A stretch of DNA of 27,027 nucleotides from a virus. The translations under genes and the position numbers were made by a program. Shown one piece after another: positions 6,286 through 13,649 of the stretch (the stretch's first letter is position 1; each line of letters starts with the position of its first letter). The notes under the pieces were generated by a model, which was not told the origin of the DNA, searched no databases, and saw only the letters and a program-made list of their open reading frames with translations. The stretch covers positions 1 to 27,027 of IMG/VR virus record IMGVR_UViG_3300017782_000166; one strand, given 5' to 3'.

Positions 6286-6495
6286 ATGCTTATACTTAAC
6301 TATCAGAGTAAAAAACAATTGAAAGAGAATATCGGCAAGCCTCTCGACTACACAGAAACTTCTATGTTTGGTGAAGAGTTTGTGCGAGACGGTACAATGT
6401 GTGGGTCAAATCGCCCATCGCTAACCAAGATTAAAGGTCGAGAATTTTTTGCAGAGGTTACTATGTCTAATGGTTTGATTGCGAGGGTAGACTAA
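6286..6495 (+). CDS. Small conserved phage protein, 69 aa
   Basis: The protein begins MLILNYQSKKQLKENIGKPL, contains ETSMFGEEFV and ends in GREFFAEVTMSNGLIARVD. This pattern is familiar from small early proteins of T7-like and marine podoviruses but has no known function. The ribosome binding site AAGGAG is seven bases upstream. The stop overlaps the next start (TAATG), so it heads a tight run of three small genes driven by the promoter at 6231. No catalytic motif is visible. Confidence 0.8.
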   Translation: MLILNYQSKKQLKENIGKPLDYTETSMFGEEFVRDGTMCGSNRPSLTKIKGREFFAEVTMSNGLIARVD

Positions 6496-6851
6496 TGAGT
6501 GATACACACAAAGGAGTACTGGTTGATCCGTACACAAAGACAATCACGAACGTTCAGGTCGGAGACTTCAAAGATATTCAGAAACACTTGCAGTGTTCCG
6601 TGTTTTGTAGCGGTGGGTATGACGAGGGTGGTGATGCCATCTACGTCAACGATGAGGGACTGTTTGAGGAGACTGAGTTCTGGTATGCACCAGAGATCTA
6701 TCCATATCCTTATGCAGGGCGTGTGTTGTTCCTTGGTATTGATGCGGGCGGTAATAGCGCTGACTCGTTCTTGGATGCCGAAGACTTGGAAGACATAGAG
6801 GCTAAGTTTATGTCGCGTGATGAAGTTAAAGTAATGGGGAATTTGCACTGA
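6495..6851 (+). CDS. DUF3846-like protein, 118 aa
   Basis: The order of motifs matches DUF3846-type phage proteins: an N-terminal LVDPYTKTITNVQV strand pair, a helix (DFKDIQKHLQ), then AIYVNDEGLFEETEFWY and YPYPYAGRVLFLGIDAGGN. In that family the NDEGL and PxxGxxLxxG segments are conserved, and the function is unknown. The acidic C-terminal stretch (DAEDLEDIEAKFMSRDEV) is distinctive. It is coupled to both neighbours by TAATG/ATGA-type overlaps. Confidence 0.6.
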   Translation: MSDTHKGVLVDPYTKTITNVQVGDFKDIQKHLQCSVFCSGGYDEGGDAIYVNDEGLFEETEFWYAPEIYPYPYAGRVLFLGIDAGGNSADSFLDAEDLEDIEAKFMSRDEVKVMGNLH

Positions 6852-7138
6852 TGAGTATTTACAAAGATGGACAAGAGTACTTGTCTACTCACTATTGGTG
6901 GGACGAAGATGAGAACGATTACGAGTTGATTGCCACATGGCAGTACGAAGATAATGGTTCTAGTATGCCAAGTTATTGGCATTTGATTGAGGTGGAATTA
7001 GATTACTTTTCTGGTACACTACCCAATCATATTGTCGAGATGATCAGGGAAGGTTGTCAAAATGGTGGGAATATCTGGTGTAATATTGAGCGCGAAGGCG
7101 TACAGTTGGATACACTACAAGAGGTAAGCTACTACTAA
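6851..7138 (+). CDS. Hypothetical acidic protein, 95 aa
   Basis: A small acidic protein, rich in Trp and Tyr (HYWWDEDENDYELIATWQYED). Its start overlaps the stop of the DUF3846-like gene by one base. A strong negative charge and small size are features shared by DNA-mimic proteins of phages, but I see no specific similarity and would not assign a function. The last gene of this three-gene group; it ends 10 bases before the GTTAAC pair at 7149. Confidence 0.7.
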   Translation: MSIYKDGQEYLSTHYWWDEDENDYELIATWQYEDNGSSMPSYWHLIEVELDYFSGTLPNHIVEMIREGCQNGGNIWCNIEREGVQLDTLQEVSYY

Positions 7139-7148
7139 GAACGATGGG

Positions 7149-7164
7149 GTTAACTACGGTTAAC
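7149..7164. repeat. GTTAAC pair, site 5 (10-bp step)
   Basis: GTTAACTACGGTTAAC, with the dyad extending to 7 bp per arm (7148-7165). It lies between the 95-aa gene and the zinc-ribbon gene, 25 bases before the latter's start. A clear promoter was not found here. Confidence 0.75.
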
Positions 7165-7189
7165 CTCGTCAATTAACTAAGGAGTTTGC

Positions 7190-7393
7190 ATGAGATGCAA
7201 AGCATGTAATGTGGAGTTGAGTGATTTTGAATCCACTCGTAAAAGTCTAGATACTAATGAATTCATAGACTTATGTAATAATTGTTACTCGCATGTTAAG
7301 AGTGATGTCGCAACAATCGAACGGTTTGATCTGATGCACGAATCAGACGAAGAAATATTTTTGATTGATGAAGACATTAGCGATGATATGTGA
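7190..7393 (+). CDS. Small zinc-ribbon protein, 67 aa
   Basis: Two CxxC knuckles (Cys3/Cys6 and Cys29/Cys32) are separated by 22 residues, forming a predicted treble-clef or zinc ribbon in the first half of the protein. The second half is acidic (HESDEEIFLIDEDISDD). Proteins of this shape are common in T7-like phage early regions and may bind nucleic acid or protein, but the family function is unknown. A GGAG ribosome binding site is eight bases upstream. The gene lies between a GTTAAC pair and the promoter region at 7391. Confidence 0.75.
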   Translation: MRCKACNVELSDFESTRKSLDTNEFIDLCNNCYSHVKSDVATIERFDLMHESDEEIFLIDEDISDDM

Positions 7394-7427
7394 TATACTA
7401 TTACTGTATAGTAATCGCAAGAGACAA
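7391..7427 (+). promoter_or_regulatory. Extended -10 promoter with palindrome and shared leader element
   Basis: TGA-TATACT (7391-7399) is an extended -10 with a weak -35 (AAGACA at 7371-7376, spacer 17). The inverted repeat ATTACT-GTAT-AGTAAT (7400-7415) covers the expected start site, and GCAAGAGA follows at 7417-7424. Positions 7393-7427 are a near copy of 3803-3836. The promoter serves the 7475 gene and the primase-helicase. Confidence 0.6.
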
Positions 7428-7474
7428 CTTATTAACTTAGTTATCTCTTTAACTGCTGTGTTGAGGAATTGATT

Positions 7475-7705
7475 ATGATTGATATCCCTAAAGACGAGTT
7501 CACTCTTGCAATGGAAGAGCATAATGCCCACATGATATTGGTGGATTGTTGTGATATGATAGGCAAATACGGTCTGTTGCGTACACTTCGTAGTCTTCGT
7601 GACTACTGTAATGATCCAGTAGAATCATACGCTTTAGCTGTGTTGGCAGATGTATATGAGGAGAACGAGAGTGCCTTTTGTAAAGACGCACCTACCGTGC
7701 AATAA
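7475..7705 (+). CDS. Hypothetical protein, 76 aa, upstream of primase-helicase
   Basis: The ATG at 7475 is chosen over the in-frame TTG at 7469 because GAGG at 7463-7466 is eight bases before it. The protein is helical (AMEEHNAHMILVDCCDMIGKYGLLRTLRSLRDYC, then ESYALAVLADVYEE). I recognise no family. Its last 35 bases overlap the primase-helicase start, whose Shine-Dalgarno sequence lies within this gene, so the two are probably coupled. It is likely transcribed from the promoter at 7391. Confidence 0.7.
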   Translation: MIDIPKDEFTLAMEEHNAHMILVDCCDMIGKYGLLRTLRSLRDYCNDPVESYALAVLADVYEENESAFCKDAPTVQ

Positions 7706-9254
7706 CTGTGGCTCCAGTGATGGGCTGTCTATCAATGATGATGGATGGACGCATTGCTTTGTGTGCGAGGAGCGCAAGCCGCCAGAGGGCGAGTATTCAC
7801 CAACCTATGAGGATGTAGTATTGGAAGCAAAACAACTAGACACTGTCCACGAGATTTATCTAACGATTATCGAGCGTGGGATTAGCAGTGACACAGCGAA
7901 GGCGTACAAGTGTGCGAAAGATGGGCAGATGTACCACTTCAATTACACTGACAGCCAAGGTAATATCATTGCGTACAAGACACGCACGGCTGACAAAAAC
8001 TTTCGGACAAATGGCGATTGGAAAAATGCTGTGTTGTATGGGCAGAACCTATTCAGTAAGGGCGGCAAGTATGTAACCATTGTTGAGGGCGAGTTTGATG
8101 CGATGGCGGCATACCAGATGCTTGGATCAAAGTATCCGGTGATCTCAATCCGTAACGGTGCGTCATCTGCCGTCAAAGATATACGGCAACATTACGAGTG
8201 GATAGACTCGTTTGAAAATGTTGTGCTGTGTTTCGATGGTGATGAAGCGGGACAGAAGGCCGCATCACAAGTGGCAGAGTTGCTTGGCAGTAAAGCCAAA
8301 GTGTTCCGTCATCTTGATGGGATGAAAGATGCATCAGACTATTTACAAACCAAACGTAACAAGGAGTTTGTTGATAAGTGGTGGGCATCTGAACAGCATG
8401 TACCTGATGGTATCGTTGCGGGTAATACCTTGTATGATGAAGTCATGCGTCCGGTTGCTCCTGCTGATGTTGATTACCCATTCGTAGGGTTAACCAAGTT
8501 AACCTATGGCATACGCAAGGGTGAGCTAGTTACTATCACTGCGGGGTCTGGACTTGGTAAGTCACAGTTCGTTCGTGAGATTGTGTGGCACATCTTGAAC
8601 AAGACTGATGAAGGTATTGGACTTATGTTCTTGGAAGAGTCAGTACGCAAGACTGCGCTTTCGATCATGTCCCTTGCCGCTAACAAACCACTGCATCTCC
8701 CTGACGCAGATGCAACTGACGAGGAAAAGACTGATGCATATAACCAAACTCTTGGCACTGACCGTGTTTACCTCTTTGATCATTTCGGTAGCACTAGCGT
8801 TGATAACATTGTTAATCGTGTCCGATATCTTGCCAAGGGATTGGGCTGTAGCTATATCTTTCTGGATCATATTAGCATCGTGGTATCTGCTCAAGCCAGT
8901 GGAGACGAACGGAAAGCAATAGACGAGATAATGACTCGACTACGTATGCTCGTACAAGAGACAGGTGTCTCGCTGATTGTGGTGTCTCATCTCAAGCGTC
9001 CTGAATCCAAAGGACACGAAGAGGGTGCGGCCACATCATTGGCACAGTTGCGTGGCTCCGGTGCTATTGCACAGTTGTCTGACATGGTCATTGGTCTGGA
9101 GCGTAACGGTCAAGCAGAGGATGAGACTGAGCGTAATACTACCAAGGTGCGTGTACTCAAGAACAGATTCTGTGGTATCACTGGCCCTGCATGTAACTTG
9201 CTTTACTCTCGTTATACTGGTAGAATGTCTGAGGTAAATGAGGAAGAGCTATGA
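7671..9254 (+). CDS. T7 gp4-like primase-helicase
   Basis: A bifunctional replisome protein that unwinds DNA and makes primers. The GTG at 7671 is preferred: GAGGAG (7658-7663) is seven bases upstream and the resulting VPFVKTHLPCNNC matches the gp4 N-terminus. The earlier ATG at 7650 has no ribosome binding site. With 527 residues, the domains are: zinc-binding (Cys10, Cys13, Cys29, Cys32), TOPRIM (IVEGEFD with Glu139, and DGDEAG from 189), and RecA-like helicase (Walker A GSGLGKS at 292-298, Walker B with LDH at 398-400, SHLKRP, LRGSGAIAQLSD). T7 gp4 is 566 residues. The gene contains GTTAAC pair site 6 and is coupled by ATGA to the next gene. Confidence 0.95.
   Translation: MPFVKTHLPCNNCGSSDGLSINDDGWTHCFVCEERKPPEGEYSPTYEDVVLEAKQLDTVHEIYLTIIERGISSDTAKAYKCAKDGQMYHFNYTDSQGNIIAYKTRTADKNFRTNGDWKNAVLYGQNLFSKGGKYVTIVEGEFDAMAAYQMLGSKYPVISIRNGASSAVKDIRQHYEWIDSFENVVLCFDGDEAGQKAASQVAELLGSKAKVFRHLDGMKDASDYLQTKRNKEFVDKWWASEQHVPDGIVAGNTLYDEVMRPVAPADVDYPFVGLTKLTYGIRKGELVTITAGSGLGKSQFVREIVWHILNKTDEGIGLMFLEESVRKTALSIMSLAANKPLHLPDADATDEEKTDAYNQTLGTDRVYLFDHFGSTSVDNIVNRVRYLAKGLGCSYIFLDHISIVVSAQASGDERKAIDEIMTRLRMLVQETGVSLIVVSHLKRPESKGHEEGAATSLAQLRGSGAIAQLSDMVIGLERNGQAEDETERNTTKVRVLKNRFCGITGPACNLLYSRYTGRMSEVNEEEL
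8489..8503. repeat. GTTAAC pair, site 6 (9-bp step, inside primase-helicase)
   Basis: GTTAACCAAGTTAAC, identical over the whole 15 bp to site 3 (5139-5153), including the following CCT. Here it encodes LTKLT between primase and helicase domains, so codon constraint alone does not explain the match. Confidence 0.7.
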
Positions 9255-9466
9255 TCAAACGAATACATGTTAATCAGCACAACATTAGAGCGAATGCCAA
9301 AGGTGCTGACTTGCCTATCTTTACGGTCAAGACTTACAAGGAGAACCGCAAGGGTAATAGGGTTGTTATTCAAGGAGACTCTGAGTTAGTCTACAGCCCT
9401 GACAAGCCTTTATCCTGCGGAGCGAAAGTGTGGATTGAAACAGAAGCGGAGGTTATAATCGAATGA
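9251..9466 (+). CDS. Conserved small phage protein next to DNA polymerase, 71 aa
   Basis: The sequence MIKRIHVNQHNIRANAK...PIFTVKTYKENRKGN...GDSELVYSPDKPLSCGAKVWIETEAEV follows a pattern I recognise as widespread in tailed phages, often beside replication genes, with no assigned function. It is predicted to be a small all-beta protein. Coupled by ATGA overlaps with both the primase-helicase and the DNA polymerase, so it is expressed in step with the replisome; a replisome-accessory or transcript-level role is plausible. Confidence 0.75.
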   Translation: MIKRIHVNQHNIRANAKGADLPIFTVKTYKENRKGNRVVIQGDSELVYSPDKPLSCGAKVWIETEAEVIIE

Positions 9467-11085
9467 AGGTATTGGTTCTCGACATTGAGACCAACCTAGC
9501 GCACGATACAATTTGGTGCTGTGTTGCGAACGGTGATGTGTACACGGATGCTACTGGTCTGCAAGCCCTTATCAATTCGTATGACATTATAGTTGGGCAC
9601 AACATCATTGGGTTTGACGGGCCAGTGTTGTCACGAGTTTGGGGAGTCAAGGTTCCCCTCTCCAAAGTTCGTGATACTCTGGTCATGTCAAGGTTATCCA
9701 ATCCTCAGATTGAAGGGGGACATAGCCTACGTGCGTGGGGTGAACGTCTTGGTGATTTCAAAGATGACTTCACAGATTTTGATGGGGGTCTGACTCAAGA
9801 GATGATTGACTACTGCAAGCAAGATGTCCATGTCACAACACTGCTGTACAATCGACTAAAGCGCGAGCTTGATTTAATTGTCGGATGTGCTGTGGAACTC
9901 GAGCATCAGATTGCATTTATAATGAAGAGACAAGAGGACAATGGATTCAAACTCAATCTACGCGAAGCTGTCTTATTACTGGCTCAGTTTAAAGATCGCA
10001 TGTCTTTTATTGAAGACGAGATGCAAGCTGTGTTTCCTCCGATTGTGGAAGAGCGTTGGTCAGAGAAGACGGGCAAGAAACTCAAGGACAAAGTTACCGT
10101 ATTCAATGTGGGTTCAAGGAAACAAATCGCAGAAAGGTTGGAGAGCATTGGTGTCACGTTTACTCGTAAAACTGAAAAGGGTAGTACGATAGTTGACGAG
10201 ACAACTTTGAAGTCCATTGACAAACCAGAAGCGCAACTGATCGCAGAGTACCTAATGTTACAGAAGCGAGTCGGGTTGTTATCTTCATGGCTAGATAGTG
10301 TTAAAGATGATGGGAGGGTACATGGTAGAGTTATTACTAATGGTGCTGTTACTGGTAGGATGACGCATCAAAGTCCTAACATGGGACAAATACCTAGTGT
10401 CAACAGTGACTATGGTGCTGAGTGCAGACGACTGTGGACTGTTGATGAGGGTAATGTACTGGTAGGTAGTGATCTATCAGGCATTGAGCTACGTTGTCTT
10501 GCACATTACATGCAAGATGAAGAGTGGACAGAGGAGTTATTGAATGGAGACATTCACCAGAAGAACGCGATTGCGGCAGGGATTACCAGACCACAAGCTA
10601 AGACTCTTATCTACGCCACGCTCTATGGGGCAGGGCCCAGCAAAATTGGTAGTATTGTGGATGGGACGGCTAAGGATGGGCAAGCTATACTTGACCGCTT
10701 CTATCAGGGAACCCCTGCGCTTTCTCGACTCATGGCGAAAGTTAAATCAATGGCGAGCAAAGGGTATGTACGTGGCTTGGACGGTAGACGGATTATCGTT
10801 AGGTCAGAACATGCCGCCCTCAATTCACTCTTGCAAGGATGTGGTGCTATTATTGCAAAGCAATGGTGTATTGAAGCCCACAAGACTCTCAAGAAGCAAC
10901 GGGTTCCTGTCAAGCAAGTTGCGTTTGTGCATGACGAAATCCAGATTGAAACAAAGGAGGAGTATGGTCAACAGGTTGCGCTCTGCATGGTTGCCTCCGC
11001 TGTCAAAGCGGGGATTACCTTGGACTTTCGTTGCCCAGTAGACGCAGAAAGTAAAATAGGTAGTAACTGGTTTGACACGCATTAA
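9463..11085 (+). CDS. Family A DNA polymerase (T7 gp5-like) with 3'-5' exonuclease
   Basis: The 540-residue replicative polymerase has an N-terminal DnaQ-like exonuclease: Exo I LDIETN (Asp7, Glu9), Exo II GHNIIGFD (Asp52) and Exo III YCKQDVHV (Asp121). The polymerase domain has motif A SDLSGIELR (Asp337), motif B RPQAKTLIYATLYG (Lys380, Tyr384, Tyr388) and motif C VHDEIQIE (Asp491, Glu492). Tyr384 occupies the position equivalent to E. coli Phe762 and T7 Tyr526, a change that relaxes dideoxy discrimination. It is clearly shorter than T7 gp5 (704), with a reduced thumb/thioredoxin-binding region, so processivity may not depend on host thioredoxin. All catalytic residues are present. Coupled by ATGA to the small gene upstream. 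Confidence 0.96.
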   Translation: MKVLVLDIETNLAHDTIWCCVANGDVYTDATGLQALINSYDIIVGHNIIGFDGPVLSRVWGVKVPLSKVRDTLVMSRLSNPQIEGGHSLRAWGERLGDFKDDFTDFDGGLTQEMIDYCKQDVHVTTLLYNRLKRELDLIVGCAVELEHQIAFIMKRQEDNGFKLNLREAVLLLAQFKDRMSFIEDEMQAVFPPIVEERWSEKTGKKLKDKVTVFNVGSRKQIAERLESIGVTFTRKTEKGSTIVDETTLKSIDKPEAQLIAEYLMLQKRVGLLSSWLDSVKDDGRVHGRVITNGAVTGRMTHQSPNMGQIPSVNSDYGAECRRLWTVDEGNVLVGSDLSGIELRCLAHYMQDEEWTEELLNGDIHQKNAIAAGITRPQAKTLIYATLYGAGPSKIGSIVDGTAKDGQAILDRFYQGTPALSRLMAKVKSMASKGYVRGLDGRRIIVRSEHAALNSLLQGCGAIIAKQWCIEAHKTLKKQRVPVKQVAFVHDEIQIETKEEYGQQVALCMVASAVKAGITLDFRCPVDAESKIGSNWFDTH

Positions 11086-11100
11086 TTTGTGTGTTATAAT
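11072..11100 (+). promoter_or_regulatory. Perfect consensus sigma70 promoter before tRNA-Cys
   Basis: TTGACA (11072-11077), exactly 17 bases, TATAAT (11095-11100), with TGT before the -10 as an extended element. It overlaps the end of the DNA polymerase gene. The expected start is about 11104-11107, only a few bases before the tRNA, so the transcript begins almost at the tRNA and continues into SSB, nucleases and RNR. Confidence 0.92.
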
Positions 11101-11110
11101 ATTAGGGTAT

Positions 11111-11185
11111 CTTAGGGTGGCAGAATGGTTATGCGACTGACTGCAAATCAGTTCTATGCAGGTTCGACTCCTGTCCCTAAGTCCA
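11111..11185 (+). tRNA. tRNA-Cys (GCA), CCA encoded
   Basis: A complete cloverleaf: acceptor CTTAGGG (11111-11117) pairs with CCCTAAG (11175-11181), D stem GCA/TGC (11120-11122, 11132-11134), anticodon stem ACTGA/TCAGT (11136-11140, 11148-11152) with loop CTGCAAA, anticodon GCA at 11143-11145, and a T arm with GGTTCGA. The discriminator base is U73 (11182), the key identity element of cysteine tRNAs. The 3' CCA is encoded at 11183-11185. It starts with C rather than the usual G but the pair with G72 is kept. The only tRNA seen in this window. Confidence 0.94.
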
Positions 11186-11207
11186 ATCTTTTACAAAGGA
11201 GAATAGT

Positions 11208-11621
11208 ATGACTGAAGTATTTAAGCTTGAAGACGTTGAGCTTATGTGGCCTTTCCTGTATGAGCGTAACAAGCTCAGTAACAAATTCCAAGTTGACTTG
11301 GTTAACCTCACTGGTGATCAAGTGGAGGCTATTGAGAAGACGGGTGTAAAGGTACGCCAAGATTCTAATAAGCCAGAGAAAGGCTTCTTCATTACTTGTA
11401 AGTCTACCAACTACGAGATCACTCCCTATGATAAGAACGGGGATGTCATCACTCGTGAGGTAAAAGTAGGCAACGGTAGCAAGGCTGACATCATGGTCAA
11501 GCCCTACTCATGGAAGTCTCCGACAGGGCAGTCAGGTATGTCCTTGGGCATTGCCAAGCTAGTCGTCACTGACTTGAATGCCTACGTGCCTGAGCCTGTC
11601 GAGGAAGAAGACACGTTGTGA
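11208..11621 (+). CDS. Single-stranded DNA-binding protein, T7 gp2.5-like
   Basis: A 137-residue OB-fold type protein. Its strand-rich sequence (KFQVDLVNLTGDQVEAIE..., GFFITCKSTNYEITPYDKNG, ADIMVKPYSW, GMSLGIAKLVVTDL) follows the gp2.5 pattern. The tail is acidic (PEPVEEEDTL), as in phage SSBs, where it contacts the polymerase and helicase, although it lacks the usual terminal Phe. Its place between DNA polymerase and the 5' exonuclease supports the assignment. The ribosome binding site GGAG lies eight bases upstream; the transcript likely starts at the promoter at 11072, with the tRNA at its 5' end. Confidence 0.85.
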   Translation: MTEVFKLEDVELMWPFLYERNKLSNKFQVDLVNLTGDQVEAIEKTGVKVRQDSNKPEKGFFITCKSTNYEITPYDKNGDVITREVKVGNGSKADIMVKPYSWKSPTGQSGMSLGIAKLVVTDLNAYVPEPVEEEDTL

Positions 11622-12373
11622 TTGCTCTGATTGACGGTGACATTCTCTGTTACCGTATTGGGTTCGCAACGAACGAGGAATCTGAGAGTGTTGCCATCAG
11701 AACGATGGCTTCATTCTTGGAAGACTTGTTGATGTTTGATTTGAATGTGTCCGAATGGCAGACATACTTATCAGGCAGTACCAACTTTAGACATGGCGTT
11801 GCTGTAACCGCACCGTACAAGGGAAACCGCAAAGGCGACAAACCAGTTCACTATGCTTTGTTGCGGGAGTACCTTGAACTGTCATGGAATGGTGTAGTAT
11901 CCAATGATTGTGAAGCTGATGACGAGATCGCTATTGCGGCAACCTCGCATGGAGACGACTCAATCATTGTATCTTTAGACAAAGACTTTGACCAAGTACA
12001 AGGGTGGCACTATAACTTTGTCAAGAAAGATAAATACTACATTACCCATGACGAGGGTATGTTTAACTTCTATTGTCAGTTCCTCACTGGTGATCGTATT
12101 GACAACATCATTGGTGTCAAAGGTATTGGCCCTGTCAAAGCACGGAAGCTATTGGAAGGTAAAACAGAGCGAGAGATGTTTGCTACTTGCGCTGAGAAGT
12201 TAGGCAGTGTTGATCGTGCAATTGAGAACGGACTCCTTTTGCACCTTCAACGTACACATGGAGAAGTATGGGAACCCCCTTATGAAGACGCAGAGCGCGA
12301 AAGCAAAAGGCCGCAAACTACAACAGTGGACAGCGGATCAAATACTGAAAGCATTTCCACATCTGGAGAGTGA
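11618..12373 (+). CDS. 5'-3' exonuclease, FEN/T7 gp6-like
   Basis: A 251-residue flap/5' exonuclease. Metal-site acidic residues appear in order: LIDGDI (Asp6, Asp8), DCEADDE (Glu99, Asp101, Asp102), SLDKDFD (Asp121, Asp123) and GDRIDNI (Asp159, Asp162). A helix-hairpin-helix/H3TH element follows (GVKGIGPVKA, 166-175). This enzyme degrades host DNA and removes RNA primers. The GTG start overlaps the SSB stop (GTGA), so translation is coupled. The last 92 bases overlap the next nuclease gene in another frame. Confidence 0.93.
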   Translation: MIALIDGDILCYRIGFATNEESESVAIRTMASFLEDLLMFDLNVSEWQTYLSGSTNFRHGVAVTAPYKGNRKGDKPVHYALLREYLELSWNGVVSNDCEADDEIAIAATSHGDDSIIVSLDKDFDQVQGWHYNFVKKDKYYITHDEGMFNFYCQFLTGDRIDNIIGVKGIGPVKARKLLEGKTEREMFATCAEKLGSVDRAIENGLLLHLQRTHGEVWEPPYEDAERESKRPQTTTVDSGSNTESISTSGE

Positions 12374-12641
12374 CGATGTTAGATCAACAAGCATGGGTGT
12401 TAGTGGTAGCGATGTGCAACTTAGCCCTTTGGCTCGTAAGTCTTTCGCGTATGATGTCGAATGTAAATCGCTTGCGAAAGTTGGAGTCTATCGTTATGTT
12501 GAACAATGCGAGAATCGAGGCGCTACACAGCCACTTGTTATCGTTAAGCAAAACAGAAGCAGGCCACTAGCAGTCGTAGATGCTGAACACTTTTTTGAAT
12601 TACTAAGGTTAACTATGGTTAACCAAGGAGATACCGAATGA
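12282..12641 (+). CDS. PD-(D/E)XK endonuclease, Holliday-junction resolvase-like
   Basis: From the ATG at 12282 the product is 119 residues. The active-site pattern is VSGSDV (Asp44) followed by VECKS (Glu60-x-Lys62), the PD-(D/E)XK core, flanked by LSPLARKSF, typical of phage resolvase or recombination endonuclease families that occupy this slot (T7 gp3 position). The N-terminus is basic (KAKGRKLQQ). The start is uncertain: there is no strong Shine-Dalgarno, and an in-frame ATG lies at 12258. It overlaps the 5' exonuclease by about 90 bases and stops at ATGA with the metallophosphoesterase start. GTTAAC pair site 7 lies at its end. Confidence 0.8.
   Translation: MKTQSAKAKGRKLQQWTADQILKAFPHLESDDVRSTSMGVSGSDVQLSPLARKSFAYDVECKSLAKVGVYRYVEQCENRGATQPLVIVKQNRSRPLAVVDAEHFFELLRLTMVNQGDTE
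12608..12623. repeat. GTTAAC pair, site 7 (10-bp step)
   Basis: GTTAACTATGGTTAAC, identical to site 1, with dyad arms extending to 7 bp (12607-12624). It lies in the last codons of the endonuclease and immediately precedes AAGGAG of the metallophosphoesterase gene. Confidence 0.75.
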
Positions 12642-13399
12642 AACACATGGTCATACCCGACACGCAGGTAAAGCCAGATCAACCGACTGAGCATCTGAAG
12701 TGGGCGGGACAATATGCCGTAGAGAAAAAGCCTGATGTAATTATTCACATTGGAGATCACTTTGATTTACCAAGCTTGTCCACGTATGATGTAGGCAAGA
12801 AGTCGTTTGAAGGAAGACGATACGTAAAGGATATAAATGCAGGAGTTGAAGCAATGCAAGAGTTCCTCATACCTATTCGTGAGGAGCAAGCAAGACTCAG
12901 ACGCAACAAGGACAAAACGTGGAATCCTCGTTTAGTTTTTACACTAGGTAACCACGAGTATCGTATTGCTAGAGCTATCAATGCTGATCCCAAGCTAGAA
13001 GGATTGATGTCATTTGATGATCTATACCTGACTGAGATGGGGTGGGAGGTCTTTGATTTCTTACAGCCTGTTGTGATTGATGGTGTGTGCTACAGTCATT
13101 ACTTTGTCTCAGGCGTCATGGGAAGACCTGTAAGCTCCTCAAACGCTTTGATCAATAAGCAACATATGTCATGCGTTATGGGACACGTACAGGATCGCTC
13201 AATCAGTTACGCAAGACGGGCGGATGGTAAGCGTATCACTGGGTTATTCGCAGGAATCTTTTACCAACATGACGAGGAGTATCTCAATCCGCAAACAAAT
13301 GGATCATGGCGTGGTATTTGGATGTTGCATGAAGTTCTTAACGGAACGTTTGATGAAATGCCGGTGTCGCTCAACTACTTGAGGGATCGTTATGCCTGA
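12638..13399 (+). CDS. Calcineurin-like metallophosphoesterase
   Basis: A 253-residue protein with the metallophosphoesterase motif set: PDTQ (Asp8; Gln10 replaces the usual His), GDHFD (39-43), GNHE (104-107), YSHYF (His154) and GHVQ (His183; the second His of GHxH is Gln). Two metal ligands thus differ from the canonical set, so substrate or metal use may be altered. Phage relatives act on DNA ends, nucleotides or phosphoesters; the substrate is not predictable here. Placed between the resolvase-like nuclease and DUF3310 and coupled by ATGA and an 8-base overlap, it probably belongs to nucleic-acid metabolism. Confidence 0.88.
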   Translation: MKHMVIPDTQVKPDQPTEHLKWAGQYAVEKKPDVIIHIGDHFDLPSLSTYDVGKKSFEGRRYVKDINAGVEAMQEFLIPIREEQARLRRNKDKTWNPRLVFTLGNHEYRIARAINADPKLEGLMSFDDLYLTEMGWEVFDFLQPVVIDGVCYSHYFVSGVMGRPVSSSNALINKQHMSCVMGHVQDRSISYARRADGKRITGLFAGIFYQHDEEYLNPQTNGSWRGIWMLHEVLNGTFDEMPVSLNYLRDRYA

Positions 13400-13643
13400 T
13401 CTATCAGAGCTTGCAGAAGCACATGCGGCAGAGCTTGCAAGGTATCGCCAGATCGGTGGTAGTCATTATCAAAAGTCAATACAACCTTGGGACTATATGG
13501 AAGTAGTCTTAACGGAAGAACAGTTCAAGGGATATTTAATTGGTAACGTAATCAAATACATATCTCGATTCCAAGACAAGGGTGGTAGTGTTGATCTAGA
13601 AAAATGTTCACACTACCTTGACAAGCTCAAAGAAGTATGGTAA
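13392..13643 (+). CDS. DUF3310 protein, 83 aa
   Basis: Matches DUF3310, common in tailed phages near nucleotide metabolism genes. IGGSHYQ (21-27), QPWDYM, then GYLIGNVIKYISRFQDKGG (about 47-65) and a closing helix LEKCSHYLDKL are the family's signature. Some relatives are annotated as nucleotide kinases, without clear motifs. Coupled to the metallophosphoesterase by overlap and positioned just before the RNR genes. Confidence 0.9.
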   Translation: MPDLSELAEAHAAELARYRQIGGSHYQKSIQPWDYMEVVLTEEQFKGYLIGNVIKYISRFQDKGGSVDLEKCSHYLDKLKEVW

Positions 13644-13649
13644 AATATT

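Noticed and set aside
12370-12570. 66-codon frame inside the PD-(D/E)XK endonuclease gene
   Set aside because: Out-of-frame shadow; the overlapping frame carries the conserved nuclease motif.
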